In this document: positions 35,166 through 45,548 of the stretch, piece after piece
How the letters are laid out: every line of letters starts with the position of its first letter
Position numbering within the stretch: position 1 is the first letter of the stretch
DNA from: Xiphydria camelus
Taxonomy: Eukaryota > Arthropoda > Insecta > Hymenoptera > Xiphydriidae
Assembly: GCA_963678675.1 (NCBI GenBank)
Contig: OY783201.1
Location: 18,965,769-19,029,768, forward strand
DNA: 64,000 nucleotides
Reading direction: 5' to 3'
Notes under the pieces: generated by a model
What the model was told of the DNA's origin: nothing
The model's input: the letters and a program-made list of their open reading frames with translations, nothing else
Databases searched by the model: none
Translations under genes and position numbers: made by a program

Positions 35166-35656
35166 AAGGTTTCCCGCTCGCCAAAGTATCGATGGTAAGC
35201 CTTACGAAAAAAAAACTATTAATGCGCACTATCGCACTACACGTGCACCACTAGTATCCACTATTGGTACTAGGAGTGCTCACTCATAGTTGGTACTTCT
35301 AGTGATGTAAGAGTTAAGGGCCAGTACGGGCACGGTACGATATATACATACTCGCATTATCCGTTAGTATTGCATTTCGTTCCCTAAGAAACTTTATAAT
35401 GTTATCATTAGACGAAGTAAACAATAACGCGGTGTGAGTTAGGGATAGGGAAAGACACTCGTGGGTCGCTGCATCTAGACCAATAAGTTGATACGATCAT
35501 ACATTATCGTCCCTCTAGTGAGGGGGAATGTACAGAGCAGTTCCCACTCATTGTCAGTGACGAAAGTCACGTGATTTAAACTGTTGCTCCTCGATATTCG
35601 GGTGCAAAAGGCACTCGGTAGAGGGCGGTAGGAAAGACCGAGAAAATTTTATATAC

Positions 35657-35708
35657 GAAGTTGGCCCCTCTGCGCTGTGGAAAGTAATAGGAACGGAGGG
35701 CTAACTTC
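35657..35708. repeat. Short palindrome, GAAGTTGGCCCCTC type
   Basis: GAAGTTGGCCCCTC, then GAAAGTAATAGG, then GAGGGCTAACTTC. A sister copy lies at 37435-37486 and a half copy at 32441-32480 (GTTGGCCCCTTATTCC). All three share the central GAAAGTAAYRGG or its complement. Confidence 0.5.
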
Positions 35709-37124
35709 TCGTTCCAATTTTCCCCGATCTCTCCTGGTCAATAGCTTCACTGTGGAGCTTTAAGATTAGTTCACCTGATAGATTAGTTATGTCGCGAGGC
35801 CTATTCAATTCATTTAAATAAGTTGTTTCGATATTCTTTCATTCTTATTTGAAACTTGAATATTTGAAACAGAAGCAACAAAAATAATCAGCTCGAATAT
35901 AAATATAACAGAATTGTATTTGCAGTATATTTTAAATAATGTTAATTGATAAAATTACTATTTATAACGTTAAATTGGTCGATAGATAATATATCAATTA
36001 AAATATAATTTGATGCTCACGTCTTTTACTCCTTCTTTGGTAGTGCTCTGCATTTGGAGCATATTAAAAATGCAGTTTAAAAGATTTGAACAAATTTACG
36101 CCATTATTTCTTTTAAGATCCTATGTAAAATATTTACTTTTCTCTATCAAACTATAAAAGTTGACTGAAAATGAGTTAATTTTACACTAACTGGTGCTGC
36201 AATATTCTAATCCTATGTATAATTTAACAAGCAATTAATAATTATTTTCAAATAATGAAAAAGAAATACAATTTGTTTACCAGGAGTATCGTTACGCTCA
36301 GCTAAATAATTTCGAGCGAATTAAACCTGAAAAAGAATTAGAATAGGGTGCAGCACCGAGAGAATACCGTAGGCGTAGGTGGGTGTAGATTTCCGTGCTC
36401 GATATATCCTAAAATGAATTTTTTACGAATTTCCGATTCCTCACCGCCCGAATCCCTTCCCTCACCTTCTCAAGCCGGATACTTTCATCCAATAGAAAAT
36501 CTAATAAAGGAAATAACGCCCGACCTACGTCGAGAAACGCGCCTCGTCTCTAACGCCGGAAAAAGATTACACCCCCTACGCGCGCGCGCGCGATTTAGAG
36601 TGCTCATCGTACACTGGGGAGTGTGGGGCTATGAGGCCCAATGGGGAATGGGGCCCGCCTCGATCAATACAACACTATTGTATTTAGGTACTGGTGCAGC
36701 TCTATTGCTACTATTTGTGTGATTGATTTTATGCGCGATATAAATTTATATTTATAATGTCGAAATCTTCAATATCGGCAAAATTCGGTATTCTCACAAA
36801 TTTTTTTTGCAGATTCGAAAAATTTGAACAATATAATTAACTTTTTATTTTTTCATTTTTCATTTTCGTCCTTATTTCAGCTGGAAAACGATATTTAAAA
36901 GTGCAGCTACGTCATTGTCTGACAAGACTATTTTTCTCGCACTCGTTGCTTGCATAACTGTGTCTCTCTGGCTTTTCGATGACGTCGCAGTCTTGTAGAC
37001 AAAAACGCACTTACAACTTTGTGAATAATTCTTTTCTTGGACATTTTTTTCGTGTTATATCGAATATGTATACAGATTATACGATAAGTTGAAGTTAAAA
37101 ATATGAATATTTTTTATCGTGTTA
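35709..37124. other. No recognisable gene; CpG-rich 36340-36660
   Basis: The 124-codon frame at 36348 has no recognisable domain and includes a GCGCGCGCGCG run. The remainder is AT-rich. Confidence 0.35.
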
Positions 37125-37204
37125 TTGGATTGTCCGGAAAGTTCGTGCCGATTTTCGATTTGAATTTTTCTTAAAAAGCGGCATAAAATTTCCGGACAAC
37201 CTAC
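37125..37204. mobile_element. Mini-mariner, TTGTCCGGAAAGTTCGTGCC type
   Basis: TTGGATTGTCCGGAAAGTTC at the left and AAATTTCCGGACAACCTACA at the right are mariner-like terminal repeats with about 35 bp between them. It is flanked by two similar ~50-bp segments (from 37068 and from 37216, each containing TATACAGATTATA and AAAAATATGAATATTTTTT), a duplication larger than a TA target. Confidence 0.6.
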
Positions 37205-37434
37205 ATACATCAAATGTGTATACAGATTATAAATCGAATTTAAAAATATGAATATTTTTTTATGCAACTATCGAATTGCCGATCGTTTAATATACCTTAT
37301 GTAAAAGATCTCAGCTTTTTCGATATAAAGATATTTTCTATGCAAATTCTAACATCTAAGGCTATAATTATATTTTAATTAGAGTAAAAATGTCGATTAG
37401 TACGAGTAGGAGAGGTCTCAGCAAGATCACGTGT

Positions 37435-37486
37435 GAAGTTGTCTCCTCGTTGCCATAGAAAGTAACGGGATGGAGGGGCTAACTTC
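37435..37486. repeat. Short palindrome, second copy
   Basis: GAAGTTGTCTCCTCGTTGCC, GAAAGTAACGGG, then GAGGGGCTAACTTC; compare 35657-35708. Confidence 0.5.
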
Positions 37487-37538
37487 ATGTGCAAACTTAT
37501 CCTGGTTACGATCAGAAAGAGAAAGGTAAATAAAGTAC

Positions 37539-37806
37539 CATCCGTCGGGGGGCTAAATGTGTTAACCTGCTAACTCCATATCTTACGATTTTAAGATGTT
37601 TTGATACTCGGCAACTTCATGGCTAAACTAGACTAAATAATTTACATACATTTTATTTAAAAAAAGGTTAGACAAATACTGACAACTATTGTGTTAAAAT
37701 CCGTTGTCATATAATAACTTTTGTATTGATCAAGCCAGTTTTGTTCTCGCTCCTGAAAATCTGACTGCATGTGAGTTAGCAGGTTAACATATTTAGCCGA
37801 CGCATC
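37539..37806. repeat. Foldback/MITE around 37.7 kb
   Basis: CTAAATGTGTTAACCTGCTA at the left and TAGCAGGTTAACATATTTAG at the right, with CCGTCGG/CCGACG outside. About 40-bp arms and 190 bp between. Confidence 0.6.
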
Positions 37807-38117
37807 GATATCTATATCTGCGTATGCTACTTATAGTTATTTTAATAATTCTTACTTCCTTCTTATAATTAGTATTTCATAGCGAACAAAATGAAATAGA
37901 ATCAAATGAATAATAGCAGATATATTGTGATTCCGCACAGTGTATGAGCGTTAGGTATATCTTCGAGCCGCCGAATGGTTTTGATCCCCTATTTTCCTAT
38001 TCCCCAGAGACTGATGAACGAAATGGAATTAAGTCTCACCGGGTCAAGTAAATTGTACGCAAAAGTATTTCTATCGCCGTGGGAGAGATTTAAATCACAC
38101 GAAAGATGATTTTCCGA

Positions 38118-38522
38118 GATAGTTGTTTAAGTTGTTGAGTTTATTAATCAGCCCTAGTTCATTATAGTACAATTAATAACTATTTTTAAGTTCCGTCAGC
38201 TAAAAATAGTTATGATACTACGATAGACTGGTGCTGATTATCAAACTTGAATATTTATGAACAAAATATTTGCTACTAAACTATTCGAGTCTGATAATTC
38301 AGTATTAGTTTATTATGATAAACATTATATTATAATTAATACGACAACTGTTTTAATTTGGTAATCGGCCCTAGTATTTATAGTTGTCGACACTATTTTT
38401 AGTTATCGAAATTTCACAAAATTGTCGCGAAAACTATGAAAAAAACTAGTGCAAATTATTATAAAACTTGAATAATTTCCTCAAAAATAATTGTCACGAC
38501 TATGTTCACTTCTGCCAGTGTA
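38118..38522. repeat. Hairpin MITE family, copies 17-18
   Basis: The first copy (38118-38285) retains TTCCGTCAGCTAAAAATAGT and GACTGGTGCTGATTATCAAA. The second (about 38290-38522) retains TTGGTAATCGGCCCTAG and AACTAGTGCAAATT. Both are diverged. Confidence 0.6.
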
Positions 38523-40664
38523 TGTATCCAGATAACAGAAATTGCACGCAATCAATACAATGAAATTACAAAGTTCAAAGAACAAACCATCAAACAAAGT
38601 TCCCACGACCAATGCATAAGTATAAATGTTGTTATTAAAAGATCGTTATTTGTCCATTTAATTGTTGATAATTCGATGAAAAAGGGAAAGCCACATATTG
38701 GGTCAGTCTCGTAGGTGAAAGGTGAATGTGGTGGATGGCGAGCACGAAGGGTGGAAAGCGTCAGGAGAAGAGAAAGGGGGGCAGTCGTTTCCGAGGGATG
38801 TTGGGTGGAAGGTTCCCGCGGGGCCTGTGTTATCGCCTCGGCAGGATGACCAGCCTACGGTATCAAATATTAAACGTACTTGCACCAGCAGCCTACCCTC
38901 GACTATCTACAGTCCAGACCCCCTCCCAACCACAGTTCTGCTTACGTTGTTTGTCCGTACAATGCCGGATCCACACCCCGCGCAATTGCTTTCGGGCGTT
39001 CGTTTTGCCCCAACGCCACTAAAAATTTATCTTCGATGGACCCGCGAGAGAGAACTGTGGCGAATTTGACTTTAACGGTTTTCCGAAGACGCACAACGAT
39101 TGAAACTGTCGTGAAGAATAAAGGAATCGTAGGCTTTTTTAAGGTTTGGAAAGTTCCCTATATATCAGTCGAGCTGGTAATACCATATATTATATGGTAT
39201 TACATGATTAATAAACTGGGATTCCAAGCTGGAATTTCGCAGATATCAGGAGACTCGATAGAGTCTCGCACCAAGTTAAAATCGAAATCGAAAAAGCAAG
39301 TCTCTTTAGAATATTCTTTACTCGAAACATCGTATGCACGTACTCTAATCTTATGATTGTATTTCTGAAATAGAAAGGTATCGGGAAATTCGAACGCCAA
39401 ATTCTACACATAAATCGGCTTTTCCGAATCGTACTTATAGTTCCGAAGCAATTTTGAAATTTCCCGCGCTACTACAGCGACACGTTGTGGTTATGCGTGG
39501 TAATTTGTCAACAAACGTTCTTATTTAAATTATGATGATTTAATAATCTATAATGTAGGTATTTGCACCAACCCAATTTTTAAAGATTTACTTAGAATTC
39601 TGGCACTCCCCAGAATGAATAAATCATTAATAATTGATAGATAAACGTATTTTCCATGCTAATTATAATGATTTATCACATACCATAAATGGAATCCACC
39701 ACTTATGTAAAAAGTAGGGTAGTGCTGCAGTGATAAAAATGATCTACTGTATCGACGTTCTTCGCAATCATTACAGTAACTATTGCATAACAACCAATAT
39801 TTTGGCGTGGTAACCAATTCGGAGTAACTAATGAGCTTTTTTTGTGAAAACAAAATTTTCTTTTCGAGTGTAACATTGGTGAAGAAAATGACATTTGCAG
39901 ATATAAGTAGTTGAATGTAAATTTTTGAATATATCGTAATACAACTGTGATTAGCCAGACAACACAATATGAAAAACAAATTAAATTATTTTTTTTAACT
40001 CATTTAATGAATAATCACCTCAATTCGAAAACATCATAATTTTCAACAGGAGACGAAATTTATAAAGCAATAGGTGACACGTTGTCAAATGCGAAGGATT
40101 GGAACACTTACCGATCCCAAAAATAAGCAATCGCGGCTTATTAATGTGTAAGTGAAAATAAATATTTTAAAATAAAAACTAACATAAAAGAAGCTTTACT
40201 TAACAATAAAATAACCTATATGAGGAGGAGATGGGGGTGGGTGATAAATTAATGTTTGGAAATTATGGACCGAGAAAGTCTCTCGTCACAGGCCCCATCC
40301 CAGCCCATGTTTCATTGTAGGGAAGGAATACAGGGCTTATATAAATCGGGGCCTATAGCTAGTTTTCCTAACAAAAGATATATCTAGTTTCATCCATCAT
40401 GGTAGTTCCATAATCTGAACTTTCACTAATCCTAACTAGGCCTGGTCCCAGATTCCCAGTTGTTTCGGATAATCGAAGTCCTACTGTATTACCTCTTGCT
40501 GTTCTTTAATATATTATTGTAAATATAGTTAACTCTAGAAGAGAGAGAAGACCGCACAGAGATGGACAAAGATACAATTATCTTAGACATGATAAACATT
40601 TCCCAAACGTCGATTTTTGTTAAATACCCAACAACTTTTACGAACAGTATCAATAGGGAAATCC
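38523..40664. other. No recognisable gene; GC-rich 38710-39080
   Basis: A 158-codon plus frame (38880-39356) was examined: it is basic, has no recognised domain, and competes with three other frames over the same GC-rich DNA. The rest is AT-rich. Confidence 0.35.
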
Positions 40665-40812
40665 AGAGTCGAAAAATAAGGATGGCTTAGTCATGAATTA
40701 GTACTGACAGAGAAAATTCTTAAGATAATACTTATATTGCCTGTAGTAGTTTTTAATTAATTTAAGTTATCTAGGTAATTATCAGGCCAAACAACTTTTA
40801 ACAACAATCACC

Positions 40813-40856
40813 ACGTCTGACGTTTCGGTTTCTCTTCGAACCCTCTTCAGAGACGT
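40813..40856 (-). ncRNA. Hammerhead ribozyme motif (minus strand)
   Basis: Minus strand, 5' to 3': stem I ACGTCT; core CTGAAGAG (fits CUGANGA); stem II GGTT/AACC with an 8-nt loop; core GAAAC; GTC with cleavage expected after C; stem I return strand AGACGT, fully complementary. Stem III is reduced to the AC/GU pair without a loop, as in the minimal type I hammerheads reported in Penelope-like elements, which may need dimers to cleave. Motif seen directly; activity is inferred. Confidence 0.75.
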
Positions 40857-41118
40857 AATGATCCACAGGTGCTTGAATTCTCTATTTATATCTCTAACAA
40901 CCGTTATCCCCTCCCTTCCCTACTTATATTACTTTCTTCTTCTCAACCCCCTAATAATATTTACTAATAACACTTTCGAATTTGATATTATTAAGATGAC
41001 AGTGTTATTAGTAAATATTATTAGGGGGTTGAGAAGAAGAAAGTAATATAAGTAGGGAAGGGAGGGGATAACGGTTGTTAGAGATATAACTAGAGAATTC
41101 AAGCATCTGTGGATCATT

Positions 41119-41162
41119 ACGTCTCTGAAGAGGGTTCGAAGAAGAACCGAAACGTCAGACGT
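41119..41162 (+). ncRNA. Hammerhead ribozyme motif (plus strand)
   Basis: Plus strand: ACGTCT, CTGAAGAG, stem II GGTTC/GAACC with loop GAAGAA, GAAAC, GTC, AGACGT. Stem I pairs 6/6 and stem II 5/5, and all conserved core bases are present. It is the mirror partner of the motif at 40813, with one extra stem II pair. Cleavage would fall after position 41156. Confidence 0.8.
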
Positions 41163-42246
41163 GAAGTGATTGTTGTTAAAAGTTGTTTGGCCTGATAATT
41201 ACCTAGATAATTGAAATTAATTTTATGACAGAAAAAAACTTATTTCTATCGTATCCTATACCGATTTAATTCTAGTAGTCATGAATACGTTATACCAAGT
41301 TCTGGTTATGCGGGTTTGAACGTCTATCCAGAACTTAAGAATTACTTGACGGAGCATTTTATAATTTCAGGTAGTTATGCTTTAGTAGTGCTTAGTTCTA
41401 GATTCCACAACTAAATGTCTAAATCATGACTTGGCAGAGCTATTGGCAAGTTCTAGTAGGCAGGATTTGGTACTGCTTATAGTTCTGTATTTTATGACTA
41501 AAATGCCCAAATCATGACTTGTGACAAGAATGAAATGCATGTAATGAGTTAATTAATGAATCTTTTTTATCAATCCCTTTTATTTTCCAATTATTACCGT
41601 CAGTTAGGAATTAACAACGGTTATGAGTACTCAATTAATATAGCTGATGAGTCAAATTTTCATATGTGGGTCATTCTCACGAAAAGCAGACCTTTAAAGA
41701 CAAGAATTCTTGTCCGCCCATACAGAATTCAACACGGTTACATGTATTCTAGAAAACTAAAAACCAATTATCAATTTTAGGATATTTGTAAAGTAAGTAG
41801 AATAATGCTCAAAAATTTTTCTTCAATCTTCATGAAAATTAAAGAATTTTACTAACACGTCTTGTCCGCCAAAACAATCTCACCTCCGTTACTTTCTTGT
41901 TAAAATACTATAAATCTCGTAAATACTGCTCCATCTATTCAGGATGTGCGAAGGTATCAATTTATATATATCGACGATTCAGTAATGTCAAAATCATTGG
42001 TAAATTTTGAAATGGTTTGTGATAATTTCATAAAACAGGTAAGAAAAGATATTTGTTCAAGATCATTCCTCACCTCCGTTAGTACATTATAAGAAGACAT
42101 TATTTATTTAATTTGCTTGTTGACCTGCAGATAAATAGAGCACACCTACAAGTTTCTTTAACACCACGCGTACTTTTGATAACCTCAAAATGCTTTACTG
42201 TGTAACGGAAATTATCAAAATTTCTCACCTCCGTGAACCTCACCTC

Positions 42247-42682
42247 CGTGAATACTTCTGTTCAAAAACGTTTAACTGTCTCTCCAGTGCAGATCGAAGC
42301 ACTTAATCTTAATGATACTCCTAAAGCCGGGTCTTCACTGCGCGAAACTGTTTCGAGAAAAAGAGAGAGTGAGTGAGAAGAGGGAGCGCGAGAAAAGGAA
42401 GGGACATGACTCGCGCAACAGTTTCGCGTAGAATTTCGCGCAGTGAAGACCCGGCTTAATAGTGCTGGATCCTCCTCGAGCTCTAGAAGTAGAGTAGCAT
42501 GCGGCAAAAAGATTAAAAGAAAGAATAGAGCCAAACTAAATTTACAAATTAAGTATCTTGAAAATAAATTACGTAAAGCAGAGAGACGAGCAAGAAAATA
42601 TAAAGCACGAGCTCAATGACTAAAAAAAGCAAACAAAAAGATAATTCCACGAACAAAAGTGAATAATCTAGTCAGTGTCTCA
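42247..42682 (+). pseudogene. Coding remnant with basic coiled-coil, split by a MITE
   Basis: Skipping the 132-bp MITE at 42325-42456 and one copy of its TAA duplication, the flanking DNA stays in one frame: upstream VSPVQIEALNLNDTPN, downstream SAGSSSSRSR. A Lys/Arg-rich helix with heptad-like spacing follows (QIKYLENKLRKAERRARKYK), then an in-frame TGA at about 42617, and TKVNNLV beyond it. It resembles the basic coiled-coil tails of transposon-encoded proteins, but I cannot name the family. Confidence 0.35.
42325..42456. mobile_element. TAA-flanked MITE, AGCCGGGTCTTCACTGCGCG ends
   Basis: 132 bp. AGCCGGGTCTTCACTGCGCG is exactly mirrored by CGCGCAGTGAAGACCCGGCT. TAA on both sides is a 3-bp TWA duplication, as in PIF/Harbinger. 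The purine-rich centre (AGAGAGAGTGAGTGAGAAGA) encodes nothing. It interrupts a coding remnant. Confidence 0.85.
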
Positions 42683-43072
42683 TCTCCGTGAAATCCAATT
42701 TTAACTTTTTTGTTAATTTGTGCTTGAATATTATCTACCATCTCGGAAATGTAGTTGTATGATGAAAGATTAATTTTATGGATTTGACAAAGGAAAATCT
42801 AAAATTTTTCCAATTTTTTTTTGATGTGTAAACATCTATGCTATGGCTCTACGGTGGGACCTTCCTGGGAAATCGAGCGTCAGACGTAAGCCGTGTACAT
42901 GTGATTGCGTCAGTGTGTGTGTAGCGCTACTGCGCATACTATTCGCGCAAGCTGGATTATCTCAACGGGAAAACATTTTAGAGAAAAATGTTTAATACAA
43001 AACTTTAAGGATTTTCCCGTGGCTACCCAGTGGTCGTATTGGATTTGACCTTGACCGTGACCTTTAAGGTAA

Positions 43073-43450
43073 TATCAAATGCTTTCCTAAACCGTTCATC
43101 CAATTGCGATGAAACTTTGGGGAATGGTTGGACGCATGCCCGCGAAGGTTTCTGAGTTAGTAAATCGTATACAGGGTGTTCAAAAAGTACCGGTACTCAT
43201 GATTATTATGTCTTCCTAAACCGTTCATCCGATTGCGATGAAAAGTTGGGGAATGGTTGGACGCATGCCCGCGAAGGTTTCTGAGTTAGTAAATCTTATA
43301 CAGGGTGTTCAAAAAGTACCGGTACGGATGATTATTATGCCTTCCTAAACCGTTCATCCGATTGCGACGAAAATTTGGGGAACAGTTGGACGCATATCCG
43401 CGAAGGTTTCTGAGTTAGTAAATCTTATACAGGGTGTTCAAAAAGTCGAA
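43073..43450 (+). repeat. 129-bp tandem repeat, three units
   Basis: TTCCTAAACCGTTCATCC starts at 43084, 43213 and 43342, a period of exactly 129 bp. Each unit runs through TTGGACGCATGCCCGCGAAG and GAGTTAGTAAATC and ends in TACAGGGTGTTCAAAAAGT, the terminus of the element family at 10074. Units differ at a few positions. Confidence 0.85.
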
Positions 43451-43680
43451 CTATACTTGACCTAAATTTGACCTCCGCTGACAATAAAGGTAACATGAAA
43501 AAAATGGTCAAGGACACATTTGAACGTGAAAAAAAAATTAATTTGACCTTGATATAACCTTGAAGGCCATGGTCAAGGTCAAATCCAATATGACCATTGC
43601 GTAGCCCGGGAAAAATACTAAAAGTTTTGTATTAAAAATGTATTTAAACAATGGTGGAAGGACAAAATCAATCCACAATC

Positions 43681-43711
43681 TACCCGTGCGAAGCCGGGAC
43701 GGGCTGTAGTA
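43681..43711 (+). mobile_element. Helitron-like 3' end
   Basis: TACCCGTGCGAAGCCGGGAC followed by GGGCTGTAGT can form the short GC hairpin (CCCGTGCGAAGCCGGG) often placed just before a Helitron 3' end. The expected CTRR-T end is not exact, and no helicase gene is present. Confidence 0.35.
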
Positions 43712-43841
43712 AGTTATAAATCTAATATAATAATAATAAATATTTCATTATAAAAAAAATTAAACTTCTTTATGTCGAACTACGACGTCATATTCCCCAA
43801 TTAAACTCGGACCGCAGATAATTGTAAGATGTTTACACATC

Positions 43842-44269
43842 CTCCGTGTTTTTAATTAGAATTGAAATAGTCTGCTTGTCGTGAGAATGACCCATGTGTA
43901 CACTAATGTAACAAAAATACTCAATAACTTCAATCATTCTAGAATATTCTAAATAAGGGGGGGGGGGGGGGTTGTATCTATTTTTCCGGGATATCTATAC
44001 CACTTTCTATTTATAGCAAAAAAAAAATATTCGTATTTTAATTTAATGAATACAATAAAAGCGATTCCTTCTTCACCCTGAGGAGGTTCCGCTGGACAAG
44101 AATGTTCTCTTAGTCACACCAGGCCATTCAAATATTATGAAGTAGTAACTCGCTCAAAAACCAGGTCTACAAAAATACAAAACACGAAAATATCACAAAT
44201 TTGAGCTTATGAGCATTAAATCCATACAGATATCTATACATTTTTTTCATTTACTTACTACAGATTGCG
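43842..44269. other. No recognisable gene
   Basis: AT-rich, with a run of about 12 G near 43960. Confidence 0.35.
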
Positions 44270-44412
44270 TTACAGAGGATAGTCCTAGAAGTATCCGACC
44301 TGACGTATAGATGGCGGTAGTTGATTGAAACAAATTACTACGTTAGAAAGTACCCACCTTATAAAGTTTATGTTTCAAGTTTGAAGGCGCTACGTTGTTT
44401 AATATTTGTTTG
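44270..44412 (+). mobile_element. Mariner 5' end, split off by BEL insertion
   Basis: GGATAGTCCTAGAAGTATCC begins a non-coding leader that runs to the GCAGC duplicated by the retroelement insertion. After that insertion (49279) the leader resumes and reaches the mariner start codon at 49320. The exact mariner terminus is uncertain. Confidence 0.5.
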
Positions 44413-44417
44413 GCAGC

Positions 44418-45548
44418 TGTTCCGTCTCACCGAGCGATGGAAGTCGGTAGTTATTTCATGGCATCGCTTAAAATAACTCGCCGATTAGATTTAATCGTGT
44501 TATCGGCGATTCGAATATTTCGGCAAACGAATGTCGTTAATTCACGGTCCCAAACTTTTCTCGGAAGGTGCAATCCGAGCCGGCTTAAGGAGAGGATAGT
44601 CGGATGCAGTCGATAGACAATTGCGGAACTTTAATGCCTGGTTTATCGAGAAAGGCCTTTCATTGCTTCTAGGTAGCCTGACGTACCTTCACGGTCGAGA
44701 ACGAGCATCCGGCTGGCTCGACCGTTAAGTGCGTCATTCAGGTACCGCTAATAACGGCATCTTCGCCCTTTAGACATAGGCTCAGAAATTTCCCAAGCGT
44801 CACCTTCTGCTCCTCCGACGCTCCTCCCCAGCCAATCAGGGTGCGTAGCGGCTACCGACGCTATCCCTACCATAGCCTACGTACCGATAGATATAGAAGT
44901 ATATAACCCGAGACAAACCGCGTCTGTTTTTAATGTATTACCAGTCATCAAACGTGTCTTACTCCGCCGATCAACCGTAAGTCGTTCAAAGTTCTACGTC
45001 GTGTTAATTTGGTATCGCGGAACGTAAAGTTGATAATATATGAAGGGTTTCTTTCAAAAACAACACTTATCAAAAACGTCAGTCCCTATAGTATTGCTAA
45101 TAATGCCTACTCTTTCGTAGTATCTAGCCGTGTAGTGGTGCCTACTCTTTCGTTATAATATAATGAAAGAGTAGGCACCACTACACGGCTAGATACAACG
45201 AAAGAGTAGGCATTATTACCAATACTACAGGGATTGGCGTTTTTGATAAGTGTTGTTTTTGAAAGAAACCCTTCATATTCAGGCATCAGTTCTTCAACTG
45301 AAGATAGTCGAGTCGTTTCAGTGTTTAACTATAAAATATTGCAACATCGAATTCCACTGTATTTTTATTAACCTAATATACTAAATTAGTTAGTGAGTGC
45401 AGTGTCCAATTAATTTGAACTAGCCGATCGGTTAGAAACTCTGCCTTTCGGTCGTTCGGTAAATATTCCATAGTCGTATCACGCACAGTGTCCTCGGGAT
45501 TTACGACCCCGAGGAGATCGGACAAATCCATCGCGCGGCGATCGAACA
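44418..45548 (+). repeat. 5' LTR of the BEL/Pao element
   Basis: 1,131 bp including a 235-bp MITE at 45041-45275; about 896 bp without it. It retains two segments missing from the 3' LTR: about 85 bp after TTATTTCATGGC, and about 35 bp near 45310. Confidence 0.85.
45041..45275. mobile_element. TA-flanked MITE nested in the 5' LTR
   Basis: TGAAGGGTTTCTTTCAAAAA is mirrored by TTTTTGAAAGAAACCCTTCA. It is almost wholly palindromic (GAGTAGGCACCACTACACGG and mirror). TA duplicates flank it. The 3' LTR shows the empty site (GATAATATATTCAGG), proving insertion after the retroelement arrived. Confidence 0.9.

Larger units (their letters stand above)
40752..41224. mobile_element. Penelope-type foldback C with two hammerheads
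   Basis: A ~470-bp palindrome. Outer arms: GGTAATTATCAGGCCAAACA and mirror TGTTTGGCCTGATAATTACC; then the hammerhead segments; then near-perfect inner arms (GGTTGTTAGAGATATAACTA and mirror) around a loop at about 40975-41000. ACGTCTGACGTTTCGG plus a hammerhead fold is characteristic of the terminal repeats of Penelope-like retroelements (established knowledge). No reverse transcriptase is present. Confidence 0.7.
40665..41530. mobile_element. AGTCATGA-motif repeat, interrupted by foldback
   Basis: Starts TCGAAAAATAAGGATGG then TTAGTCATGAATTAGTAC. Beyond the foldback at 40752-41224, AGTCATGA, AAATCATGACTT and GTTCTAG phrases recur up to 41520. A homologous start, TCGAAAAATAAAGACTGG, lies at 58022. 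Ends are not securely defined. Confidence 0.4.
41876..42690. repeat. CTCACCTCCGT motif cluster
   Basis: CTCACCTCCGT occurs at about 41879, 42068, 42223 and 42239, with the variant CTCATCTCCGT near 42678, all on one strand. Spacing is irregular (16-440 bp) and the sequence between copies is not repeated. Confidence 0.6.
42822..43841. mobile_element. Putative composite with GATGTGTAAACATC ends
   Basis: GATGTGTAAACATCT (42823) and AGATGTTTACACATC (43827) bracket about 1 kb containing fragments of the CAGGGTGTTCAAAAAG family, a 129-bp tandem array and a Helitron-like 3' end. Same termini as 8676-8978. The composite may be coincidental. Confidence 0.35.

Noticed and set aside
36348..36722. 124-codon plus-strand open frame
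   Set aside because: No domain; includes a GC dinucleotide run and no support as an exon.
38880..39356. 158-codon plus-strand open frame
   Set aside because: No domain or motif, GC-rich 5' half shared by three other frames, and no splice or promoter support; composition explains it.
40858..41117. Two identical-looking 62-codon frames on opposite strands
   Set aside because: They arise from the near-perfect inner arms of the hammerhead foldback, so the same text is read from both strands.
43073..43450. CRISPR-like array
   Set aside because: The 129-bp units are contiguous tandem repeats with no unique spacers, and this is a eukaryotic sequence.
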